DNA of 5,294 nt from Actinomycetes bacterium (GTDB taxonomy: Bacteria; Actinomycetota; Coriobacteriia; Anaerosomatales; Anaerosomataceae). The notes beneath the pieces were generated by a model that made no database searches, had not been told where the DNA came from, and worked only from the letters and a program-made list of their open reading frames with translations. Both the position numbers and the translations under genes were made by a program. Shown piece by piece: positions 1 to 5,294 of this stretch (position 1 is its first letter; each line of letters starts with the position of its first letter). The DNA lies in the NCBI GenBank assembly GCA_021850085.1, contig JAJZRZ010000130.1, forward strand, positions 1 to 5,294, given 5' to 3'.

Positions 1-824
1 ATGTCCACTTCGGCCCCGTCGCGCAAGACGCGCGCGGTCTTGGCGGCCAGCCCCATCAGCTTCTTGATGGCGTCGCTCGTCTTGCCCTTGGCGCGGGCTT
101 CGAGCAGCTTGCCGAGGATCACGAAGGTGATGAGCAGCGCAGCCGTCTCGTAGAACACGGGTTCCATGTACAGCGTGGGGATGAACGTCGCCGCCAGCGA
201 GTAGAAGTACGCCGCGGACGTGCCGATGGCGATCAGCGTGTCCATATTCCCGGTGCGCCTCCTGAGCGCGTGGAAGAAGCCCTTGTAGAACTGCCAGCCC
301 GCGATGAACTGCACGGGCGTGGCGAGCGCGAAGCTGATGTACTTGAACACCATCATCGGGTCCCATGCCCCTCCGAAGGTTCCTGCGAGCCACGTGGCCA
401 CCGCCAGCGGCACGGACTCCATGAGGGCCGGGACCATGAGTACGAGCAGCGGGAGCGAGAGCACCAGCGAGAAGGCGAAGAACCGCCACTCCGTGCGTAT
501 GTGCGCCTGCTGTGCCGCGCGCTGGGCGTCGTCGCTGTCTCCCGCGCCGGCCTCGGCCCGAGGGACGGCGTCGTAGCCGGCGTCACGCACCGCCTGCACG
601 AGGCCGTCGATGCCGATGGCGTGCGGGTCGAAGGTGACCGATGCGGTCTCGCTGGCGAGGTTCACGGTCACGCTTCCCACGCCGGAGGTGCGCTGCAACG
701 TGCGCTCGATCACCGCTTGGCACGACGAGCATGTCATGCCGATGATGCCGAGCGTGGTGCTCGCCGTGGTGGCGGCCGCACTCGCGCCGTCGCCTCCAGC
801 CGGCTGCTGGTACGTTCCGTTCAT
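1..824 (-). CDS. copA: Copper-translocating P1B-type ATPase, N-terminal part (runs off the window)
   Basis: This is the first 274 residues of a Cu+-exporting P-type ATPase of the inner membrane; the rest lies beyond position 1. One heavy-metal-associated domain spans about residues 24-88, with the Cu+-binding motif GMTCSSC (Cys32, Cys35). Four membrane segments follow at about 113-133, 160-179, 196-215 and 222-242, with the family signatures ATPVQFIAGWQFYKG and NMDTLIAIGTSAAYFYS. The window stops just inside the actuator domain, so the CPC and DKTG motifs cannot be seen; copper specificity rests on the HMA motif, the M1-M2 signatures and the cupredoxin neighbours. I chose ATG 824 because GGAG (831-834) lies 6 bases upstream. 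An in-frame ATG at 836 and GTG at 845 have no good ribosome site. The gap to the upstream cupredoxin gene is 22 bases, so the two are probably cotranscribed. Confidence 0.93.
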   Translation of the reverse strand, partial: MNGTYQQPAGGDGASAAATTASTTLGIIGMTCSSCQAVIERTLQRTSGVGSVTVNLASETASVTFDPHAIGIDGLVQAVRDAGYDAVPRAEAGAGDSDDAQRAAQQAHIRTEWRFFAFSLVLSLPLLVLMVPALMESVPLAVATWLAGTFGGAWDPMMVFKYISFALATPVQFIAGWQFYKGFFHALRRRTGNMDTLIAIGTSAAYFYSLAATFIPTLYMEPVFYETAALLITFVILGKLLEARAKGKTSDAIKKLMGLAAKTARVLRDGAEVD

Positions 825-846
825 TGTCGTCTCCATGTCGTTCACG

Positions 847-1362
847 CTACTCGACGATGATCGTGCCGAACACCATCTGCATACCACACGAGAAACCGTA
901 CTCGCCCGGCTGCAGCCGCTCGGCTTCGATGCGGACCGTCACCGGGCCACGCGTCAGGTCTTCGAAGAAGCCGAAGTCCTCGCTCATGACCTCGGCCATG
1001 CACCCAGTGCCTGCGGAGAAGGTGATCTCCGCAGGCACACCGGCCTTGAGCCTGATGACGTTGGGGTCGTACCCGCTGGTCGCGTCCACCGCGATGCGCT
1101 GGACATCGCCTTCGAGCACGGCCGTGCCCTCGTTGGGCTCGGCGGACGCGCCGGCCGGTGGACAGCATGCGCAGCCCGACGTGGTACCGCCGGAGGCGCC
1201 GGGCACGGGCACGAGGCCGCTCCCGCTCCCGCCGGTTGCGGCGCTTCCGCTGTTTGCGGCCTGCGCCAACTGGTAGGAGGCTATGAATGCCAGCACGACG
1301 ATCAGAAGGATCAGCCCGCTTCGCAGGCTCCTCGTGCCCGCTTCTGTCTTTGCTTCGCTCAT
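847..1362 (-). CDS. Exported or membrane-anchored cupredoxin-like copper-binding protein
   Basis: The 171-residue product has one hydrophobic N-terminal segment (about 16-33), either an anchor or a signal peptide (possible AQA/AN cleavage near 35-36). A Gly/Ser-rich linker carries a CACC cluster (Cys64, 66, 67), and a cupredoxin-fold domain covers about 85-171. The domain ends in the CGMQM motif (Cys159, Met161, Met163), with an upstream Cys121 at the place where this family has its first ligand. There is no histidine in the whole protein, so the site is Cys/Met only, which favours Cu+. The domain aligns with the C-terminal cupredoxin domain of the upstream SafE-like protein (matching DP/EP, AG-P, C, DL and CGM-M positions). 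AGAGGA lies 9 bases before ATG 1362. It probably accepts or carries copper outside the membrane for the ATPase encoded next; that role is inferred from context. Confidence 0.85.
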   Translation of the reverse strand: MSEAKTEAGTRSLRSGLILLIVVLAFIASYQLAQAANSGSAATGGSGSGLVPVPGASGGTTSGCACCPPAGASAEPNEGTAVLEGDVQRIAVDATSGYDPNVIRLKAGVPAEITFSAGTGCMAEVMSEDFGFFEDLTRGPVTVRIEAERLQPGEYGFSCGMQMVFGTIIVE

Positions 1363-1382
1363 TTCGCCAGGTCCTCTCTCGT

Positions 1383-1398
1383 GCCGGCTCTTGCCGGC
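1383..1398 (-). repeat. Intercistronic GC hairpin between the SafE-cupredoxin and cupredoxin genes
   Basis: GCCGGC, a 4-base loop (AAGA on the transcript strand) and GCCGGC form a perfect 6-base stem within the 43-base gap. No T-run follows, so it does not look like a complete intrinsic terminator. It lies 8 bases after the upstream stop and 20 bases before the next start. It may act as an mRNA stability or processing element; that is inference. Confidence 0.5.
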
Positions 1399-1405
1399 GG
1401 TTCGG

Positions 1406-2647
1406 TCACTGGAGCAGGCCGCCGAACGTCAGCCCGGCCAGGACGGCTATCACTATGCCGACGACTGCCAGGATGAGTTCCTTGTGGCTCAACCCGAGCA
1501 CGCGGGCGTCGCTTCTCGGCGCAAGTCTCGAAAGCATCGCCCCGGCGGCTCCGATGCCACCGAGTGCGAGCAGCAGCAGGACGGCCCCGGAGCGGCTCTC
1601 GCCGCCGCCGGTCGCCCCCACGCGGAGCTGACCGGACATCATGCCCATCCCGCAGGTGAGCGTGTAACCCCCGGCTGTCGTGGGCGGAAGCTCGATCGTG
1701 GTGGTCGCAAAAGGCGCCAGGTCCACCAAGATGCCCAGCTGCGGGACCGCAAGCTGGTCGGAGCACGCGTTGCTCTCCTGGCGGTCGACCACAAGACGCA
1801 CAGGTTGGCCGGCCGGGATGTCCACCACCGCGGGCTCGAAGCGCACGTTCGCGATCGTCAGGGGCACTTCGACCACGCCGTCCGCGCCGGTGACATACTC
1901 GCCGGTGGGAGCGCCCGCATCCTCGCCGCCGAACACCGCCGTCTTCATCGACTGCATCGTCACGGGCGACCCGAGCAGCATCGCGCCCCGGTTCAGGTAC
2001 GTGACACCGAACAGCAGGACGACGACCGCCAGCGCGACCATGACGCGCTCCTTGAGGCGCGCGGGGATGAGGCTCGACGCGGTGCCGAAGCCCAGCATGA
2101 GTGGCGCCGTGCCGAGGCCGAACGCGAACATCGCGAGCGCGCCCTCGACCGGGCTGCCGCTCGCCGCAGCGTTGAGCTGCGCTGCCATGAGCGGAGCACA
2201 GGGCATCAGGCCTGTGAGAAGCCCGAAGGTGACCGGCGTCGCCAGAGACGAGCGTTCTCTCTCGGCATCGCTCACCGCCTTGCGCCGTGCTGCGGAGAGC
2301 GCACGGATGAGGAACTTGGGCGGTCTGGGCGTGAGCCTGGCGGCCCACTGTGCGCGTCCGGTCATGCCGAGGCCAAGCGCGATCATGAACACACCGGCGC
2401 CGACCATGACGTAGGGCCGGAGGCCATCGAGGTTCAGAACGGAGCCCACCGTGCCGAGCAGAAGACCGACGAGCATGTAGCTCACGATCTTGGCCGACTG
2501 GTACGCGAGGTTGGGCACGACGCGCTGGCCCACGGAGCCGTCCTCCGTGCCTTTCACGGCATAGGTGACGACCATCGGTCCGCACATCGAGACGCAGTGG
2601 AGGCTCGTGACGAGCCCCAGCATGAGACTAGGGAAGAACAGGTCCAC
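1406..2647 (-). CDS. SafE/DsbD-like membrane protein fused to a C-terminal cupredoxin domain
   Basis: The 413-residue integral membrane protein starts with a SafE/DsbD_2-type transporter region (residues 1-220), often annotated as sulfite exporter TauE/SafE or cytochrome-c-biogenesis transmembrane region. It has the hallmark HCVSMCGP (His17, Cys18, Cys22) in the first helix and LMPCAPL (Cys150) in a later one. About six membrane helices are visible. A cupredoxin-like domain follows (about 258-345) with Cys295 and TCGMGMM (Cys332, Met334, Met336), and a tail with two hydrophobic segments (354-372 and 390-411). The paired membrane cysteines suggest copper or thiol transfer across the membrane to the cupredoxin domain; the substrate is not proven and sulfite export is unlikely here. 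I chose GTG 2647 because GAGGAG (2656-2661) sits 8 bases upstream. The longer GTG 2656 start overlaps that same GAGGAG and would have no spacer. Confidence 0.87.
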   Translation of the reverse strand: MDLFFPSLMLGLVTSLHCVSMCGPMVVTYAVKGTEDGSVGQRVVPNLAYQSAKIVSYMLVGLLLGTVGSVLNLDGLRPYVMVGAGVFMIALGLGMTGRAQWAARLTPRPPKFLIRALSAARRKAVSDAERERSSLATPVTFGLLTGLMPCAPLMAAQLNAAASGSPVEGALAMFAFGLGTAPLMLGFGTASSLIPARLKERVMVALAVVVLLFGVTYLNRGAMLLGSPVTMQSMKTAVFGGEDAGAPTGEYVTGADGVVEVPLTIANVRFEPAVVDIPAGQPVRLVVDRQESNACSDQLAVPQLGILVDLAPFATTTIELPPTTAGGYTLTCGMGMMSGQLRVGATGGGESRSGAVLLLLALGGIGAAGAMLSRLAPRSDARVLGLSHKELILAVVGIVIAVLAGLTFGGLLQ

Positions 2648-2651
2648 TGAT

Positions 2652-2666
2652 GACACTCCTCGTGTC
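2652..2666 (-). promoter_or_regulatory. Hairpin showing the Shine-Dalgarno of the SafE-cupredoxin gene in its loop
   Basis: On the transcript strand GACAC (2666-2662), loop GAGGA (2661-2657) and GTGTC (2656-2652) form a perfect 5-base stem. The loop is nearly the whole ribosome-binding site of the gene starting at GTG 2647, so this fold would keep the site accessible. It cannot form together with the longer 2652-2726 structure. Confidence 0.5.
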
Positions 2667-2726
2667 GCGAGTACTTCGGGCGGCGTGCCGAGGTGTCAGC
2701 TTCGTGCAGCCGCTGGACGAGGAGTG
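2654..2726 (-). promoter_or_regulatory. Probable SD-sequestering leader: anti-SD paired with the SafE-cupredoxin SD
   Basis: A perfect 10-base inverted repeat joins CACTCCTCGT (2726-2717) to ACGAGGAGTG (2663-2654), separated by 53 bases. The second arm contains the GAGGAG ribosome site of the gene starting at 2647. The first arm begins only 4 bases after the stop codon of the upstream Cys-rich ORF, so a ribosome paused or terminating there would cover it and release the SD. A further partial anti-SD, GACACCTCG (2697-2689), can pair with the same site with a 2-base bulge. Pairing is seen directly; translational control is inference from the geometry. Confidence 0.55.
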
Positions 2727-2730
2727 AAAC

Positions 2731-3078
2731 CTAGATCGTGAGGCGGACCCCGAGAGGGTCGAGCGGCGGCGGGGATTCCGTCGCATCGGGTGCGTCCAAT
2801 GCGCGCGTCACGATGACCTGCTCGGCCGCGGGGCGCACGCATGCCAGCCCGGCGACGTCGCCGGGAGCGGGAGCGGTGGAGGTGAGCGCGTCATCGTGCG
2901 AGTGCTTCATGACGACCGTCTCGGGGCACTCGCCACACGCGGCGGTGAAGTCGGAGCAGGTGCTCACGGACGTGTCGTCGCACTCAGGCATGCCGCACAG
3001 CGGAGTGAGTTCACCGAGAAGCACGGCGGCGATCAACGCCGCCGCCACCCATGCGAATCTGTGGACCGGCCCCTTCAT
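2731..3078 (-). CDS. Small exported Cys-rich protein, possible nascent-chain copper sensor (CutF-like layout)
   Basis: I do not recognise a named family. The 115-residue product has an N-terminal signal sequence or anchor (hydrophobic about 9-22), a Cys-rich middle (Cys28, 33, 41, 48, 51 with CGEC at 48-51), a short Met/His stretch (MKHSHDD, 57-63), a lone Cys80 and a Pro-rich end (SPPPLDPLG, 102-110). ATG 3078 is preferred: GGGGGA lies 6 bases upstream, and the signal peptide starts in the right place. A start at 3135 would add 19 residues, including three more Cys, but has no clear ribosome site. It is the first gene of the copper operon, 83 bases before the SafE-cupredoxin gene whose SD can be masked by pairing just after this gene's stop. 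Its role could be metal binding in the periplasm, or sensing during its own translation. No lipobox is seen. Confidence 0.75.
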   Translation of the reverse strand: MKGPVHRFAWVAAALIAAVLLGELTPLCGMPECDDTSVSTCSDFTAACGECPETVVMKHSHDDALTSTAPAPGDVAGLACVRPAAEQVIVTRALDAPDATESPPPLDPLGVRLTI

Positions 3079-3088
3079 TGCGCATCCC

Positions 3089-3113
3089 CCGTACCGATGC
3101 GGACATCGTACGG
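3089..3113 (-). promoter_or_regulatory. Inverted repeat just upstream of the Cys-rich gene (operator or leader hairpin)
   Basis: The arms CCGTACGATG (3113-3104) and CATCGGTACGG (3099-3089) pair with one unpaired base around a 4-base loop. The 3' arm runs into the GGGGGA ribosome site (3090-3085) of the gene starting at 3078. No T-run follows, so it is not an intrinsic terminator for the met operon. It could be an operator for a metal-responsive repressor or a translational leader hairpin. I see no convincing -35/-10 pair in the 66-base gap. Confidence 0.5.
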
Positions 3114-3130
3114 TAAGTTGCAATCCGCAT
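3097..3130 (-). repeat. Alternative 7-base inverted repeat overlapping the leader hairpin
   Basis: ATGCGGA (3130-3124) is the exact reverse complement of TCCGCAT (3103-3097). The second arm uses the loop and part of the 3' arm of the 3089-3113 stem, so the two folds exclude each other. A 7-base match could be chance. Confidence 0.35.
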
Positions 3131-3144
3131 GCCATACGTGCGAT

Positions 3145-3786
3145 TCACAGGCAGAAGCTGGATGTGCCCTCATCGGGTGCCCGCGTGACGACGGCCACTG
3201 CGAGGTCAGCCCTCAGGTTCGGGGCGAACCGGACCGGCCGCGCACGGTTCTCGCGCACTCGCAGTGCGATCTCCTGCCGGATCACGAGCCCTGTCGTTCG
3301 GCACAGCGCCCTGAAGTCGGTGATGGTCGTGTAGTGCACGTTGGGCGTGTCATACCACTCGTAGGGCAGCGTCTCAGAGACCGGCATCCGGCCGCGGAGT
3401 CCCAGCCGCAGTCGAGAAGTATAGTGGCCGAAGTTGGGGTACGAGATGATGGCCTTGGTCCCTACGCGGACCATCTCGGCCAAGAGCAGGCGCAGGTTCC
3501 GCACCTCTTGCAGCGTCTGCGAAAGGACGACGATGTCGAAGGATCCGCCGGGCAGGTCCTTCAGACCCTCGTCAAGGTCCGTTTGTAGCACGGGAAGGCC
3601 CCGCCGGGCGCAGGTGGTCACGCCGCTCAGGGAGATCTCGATCCCGCGCACTTGGCAGCCCCGCCGGTCGCGCAGGTGCTCCAGCAGCGCTCCGTCGCCG
3701 CAGCCGAGGTCCAGGACCCGACTGCCTTCCGGGACGAGGTCCGCGATGAGCCGAAGATCGGCCCTGAGCAGTTCGGCGGGCGTCAC
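3145..3786 (-). CDS. metW: Methionine biosynthesis protein MetW (methyltransferase fold)
   Basis: The 213-residue cytoplasmic protein has the usual MetW length. It carries the SAM-binding motif I VLDLGCGDG (24-32), an acidic post-I end in GIEIS (48-52), and the MetW-specific block from SYPNFGHY (115-122) through RGRMPVSETLPYEWYDTPNVHY (131-152). MetW is known as the partner of MetX in lineages that make methionine through acylated homoserine; its SAM-binding fold is clear, but its exact reaction is not settled by sequence. It starts at GTG 3786, which overlaps the metX stop in a GTGA junction, with GGGAGG (3793-3798) 6 bases upstream inside metX. This indicates translational coupling and joint expression with metX. 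The C-terminal 15 or so residues are variable. The identification is secure. Confidence 0.95.
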   Translation of the reverse strand: MTPAELLRADLRLIADLVPEGSRVLDLGCGDGALLEHLRDRRGCQVRGIEISLSGVTTCARRGLPVLQTDLDEGLKDLPGGSFDIVVLSQTLQEVRNLRLLLAEMVRVGTKAIISYPNFGHYTSRLRLGLRGRMPVSETLPYEWYDTPNVHYTTITDFRALCRTTGLVIRQEIALRVRENRARPVRFAPNLRADLAVAVVTRAPDEGTSSFCL

Positions 3787-4901
3787 AGCGCACCTCCCAG
3801 GCAGCGTCCGTCCTCAAGAGCCCGCGCAAGAAAAGCAGCGACCAGCGCACCGTGCCGCTCGGTCTCAAGCAAGAAGGCGTCGTGTCCGTAGGGGCTGGCG
3901 ATCTCGGCGAATGTGACTTCGGCGTCCCGCTCGAGCAGCACGCGGACGATCTCGCGGGCTTGCGCGGTGGGGAACAGCCAGTCGGAGGTGAACGAGGTCA
4001 CGAGGAACCGAGGCAGCATGCTTTTCGGGGGTTGCCAGTCGAAGTAGTCCATGGCCTTTGTCATGTACAGATAGGTGTTCGCGTCGAATCGCTCCACGAA
4101 TCGGCGGCCCTGGTAGGCGAGGTACGACTCCACTTCGAACTCGCTCACGAACTCGAACGCGTGCTCGTCGCGATCGCGAAGGCGCCGTCCGAACTTCTCG
4201 CGCATGCTCTCTTGCGAGAGGTAGGTGATGTGGCCGACCATGCGCGCGATGGCGAGCCCTTCCGCGGGCGGTAGATCGAGCTCGTAGTCGCCGCCGTTGA
4301 ACGCCGGGTCAGCCAGGATCGCAGCTCGGCCCACCTCGTTGAAGGCGATCGCCTGCGCGCCGATGCGTCCGGTCGTCGCCGCCGCAACCACGGCATTCAC
4401 GCGCTCGGGATAACGGGACGCCCACGCGAGCGCCTGCATGCCGCCCATCGAGCCGCCCACAACGGCGAGCAGCCGGTCGACTCCGAGCGAGTCGAGCAGC
4501 CGGGCCTGCACCTCGACCATGTCCTCGATGGTGACGAGCGGGAATCGCAGGCCGTACCGCTCACCCGTTGAGGGGTCCACGCTTCCCGGACCGGTCGTGC
4601 CCGAGCAGCCGCCCAAGACGTTGGCGCAGATCACGAAGTAGCGGTCGGTATCGATGGGCAACCCTGGTCCTGCCATGCCCTCCCACCACCCGGGCCGCTC
4701 GCTTCCCGCAGGCCCCGGCCCGCTGGCAACATGGGCGTCTCCGGAGAGCGCATGGCAGACGAGCACCGCGTTGCCGCCGGCGTCCTCAAGCGTGCCGAAG
4801 GTCTCGTACGCGACCTCGACGCTCTCGAGGGAGCGGCCGCACGCAAGGCGAACCGCCTCCTCGAGGACGAGCGTCTGAGGACCGCTTGCCGATGCGGCCA
4901 T
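3783..4901 (-). CDS. metX: Homoserine O-acetyltransferase (MetX)
   Basis: The 372-residue alpha/beta-hydrolase-fold enzyme transfers an acyl group, normally from acetyl-CoA, to homoserine as the first committed step to methionine. The length is typical. The catalytic triad is visible: nucleophile Ser151 in GGSMGGMQ, Asp307 in SFTSDWLFP and His340 in SPYGHDAF. Other MetX landmarks are LVCHALSGDAHV (47-58) and NVLGGCSGTTGP (94-105). Some MetX proteins use succinyl-CoA instead, and I cannot settle the acyl donor from sequence alone. ATG 4901 is chosen because it begins the conserved family N-terminus, while the same frame stays open upstream to 5141 only as a shadow of metY. The gap after the metY stop is 4 bases, and the stop overlaps the metW start, so this is the middle gene of a tightly coupled operon. 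Confidence 0.96.
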   Translation of the reverse strand: MAASASGPQTLVLEEAVRLACGRSLESVEVAYETFGTLEDAGGNAVLVCHALSGDAHVASGPGPAGSERPGWWEGMAGPGLPIDTDRYFVICANVLGGCSGTTGPGSVDPSTGERYGLRFPLVTIEDMVEVQARLLDSLGVDRLLAVVGGSMGGMQALAWASRYPERVNAVVAAATTGRIGAQAIAFNEVGRAAILADPAFNGGDYELDLPPAEGLAIARMVGHITYLSQESMREKFGRRLRDRDEHAFEFVSEFEVESYLAYQGRRFVERFDANTYLYMTKAMDYFDWQPPKSMLPRFLVTSFTSDWLFPTAQAREIVRVLLERDAEVTFAEIASPYGHDAFLLETERHGALVAAFLARALEDGRCLGGAL

Positions 4902-4905
4902 GTCC

Positions 4906-5294
4906 CTACACCGCCTCCAGTGCCTGGTCGAGGTCCGCGATGATGTCGGCCAAGTTCTCGATTCCGATGGACAGGCGTACGAAGTCCTCGCTGATGCCCG
5001 CACGCACCAGCTCCTCGGCGGACAGCTGCGAGTGTGTGGTGGACGCGGGGTGGATGATGAGCGACTTGGCATCGCCGACGTTGGCAAGGTGGCTGAACAG
5101 CTCGACGCTGTTGATGAGTGTCTTGCCCGCCTCCAGGCCACCCTTCACGCCGAAGATGACCACGCCGCCGTAGCCGTTCTGAAGGTACCTGTCGGCGTTG
5201 GCCTTCGCCGGGTGCGACTCCAAGCCGGGGTAGGTGACCCACGCCACCTTCGGGTGCTCCTCCAGGTGCTTCGCGACGGCCAGCGCGTTGTCGC
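4906..5294 (-). CDS. metY: O-acetylhomoserine sulfhydrylase, C-terminal part (5' end off the window)
   Basis: The last 128 residues of a PLP-dependent Cys/Met-metabolism enzyme are present. It makes homocysteine from O-acetylhomoserine and sulfide in the cytoplasm. Family signatures in order are [53 protein letters not shown] and VRLSIGIE; the Arg of VRLSIGIE is the conserved substrate-carboxylate contact. The PLP lysine lies in the missing N-terminal part. The reading frame runs open through the window edge with no start, so it is truncated by the window and not broken. It stops 4 bases before metX, which makes the substrate for it. The long ANVGDAKSL insertion points to the O-acetylhomoserine branch and not to cystathionine gamma-synthase. 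Confidence 0.95.
   Translation of the reverse strand, partial: DNALAVAKHLEEHPKVAWVTYPGLESHPAKANADRYLQNGYGGVVIFGVKGGLEAGKTLINSVELFSHLANVGDAKSLIIHPASTTHSQLSAEELVRAGISEDFVRLSIGIENLADIIADLDQALEAV

Noticed and set aside
610..1476. A 288-codon open frame on the plus strand
   Set aside because: It runs antisense through copA and the cupredoxin gene, has no coherent domain, and both minus-strand genes have clear family motifs.
1283..2650. A 455-codon open frame on the plus strand
   Set aside because: It lies opposite the SafE-cupredoxin gene and encodes a low-complexity Arg/His/Ala/Glu-rich product typical of antisense frames in GC-rich DNA. It has no recognisable domain.
3079..3135. Longer start for the Cys-rich protein at 3135
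   Set aside because: It would place 19 residues before the signal peptide and lacks a ribosome site; ATG 3078 has GGGGGA at 6 bases. It was not fully excluded because the extension adds three cysteines.
3089..3144. Intrinsic terminator after metW
   Set aside because: The inverted repeat is followed by GGGGGA and not by a T-run, so the usual terminator layout is missing.
4902..5141. N-terminal extension of MetX back to 5141
   Set aside because: It overlaps metY in another frame, its sequence is Arg/Ser-rich without MetX similarity, and the family N-terminus begins at ATG 4901.
1..5294. tRNA, rRNA, CRISPR array, insertion sequence or attachment site
   Set aside because: No direct-repeat arrays, transposase fragments or RNA-gene signatures are visible; coding sequence with short gaps accounts for the whole window.

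Overview
All seven genes in this window lie on the minus strand, so the order of transcription is from high to low coordinates. GC content is high and the genes are closely packed: no gap exceeds about 85 bases, so there is no long gene-free stretch. The sequence suggests a high-GC bacterium. An actinobacterial lineage that uses MetW, such as a Coriobacteriia-like group, fits the gene content, but this is an inference and a proteobacterium cannot be excluded.

The upstream half (5294 down to 3145) is a methionine-biosynthesis operon. It holds the 3' end of an O-acetylhomoserine sulfhydrylase (metY), a complete homoserine O-acyltransferase (metX) and metW. metY and metX are 4 bases apart, and metX and metW overlap by 4 bases. 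MetX activates homoserine, MetY sulfhydrylates the activated ester to homocysteine, and MetW is a methyltransferase-fold partner usually encoded beside metX. The operon's promoter is outside the window.

The downstream half (3078 down to 1) is a copper-handling operon. It holds, in order, a small exported Cys-rich protein, a SafE/DsbD-like membrane protein fused to a cupredoxin domain, a separate membrane-anchored or secreted cupredoxin, and the N-terminal third of a CopA-type Cu+ P1B-ATPase. The ATPase probably pumps Cu+ out of the cytoplasm and the two His-free cupredoxin domains (Cys/Cys/Met) probably receive or carry it outside the membrane.

The most interesting signal is at 2652-2726, between the small Cys-rich gene and the SafE-cupredoxin gene. 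A perfect 10-base inverted repeat pairs the Shine-Dalgarno of the second gene with an anti-SD lying only 4 bases after the stop codon of the first. An alternative short hairpin shows the same SD in its loop. With a signal peptide, a Cys cluster and a Pro-rich C-terminus in the upstream ORF, this has the layout of a nascent-chain copper sensor like Rhodobacter capsulatus CutF, here placed before a different target. A second set of mutually exclusive inverted repeats (3089-3130) precedes the Cys-rich gene itself.
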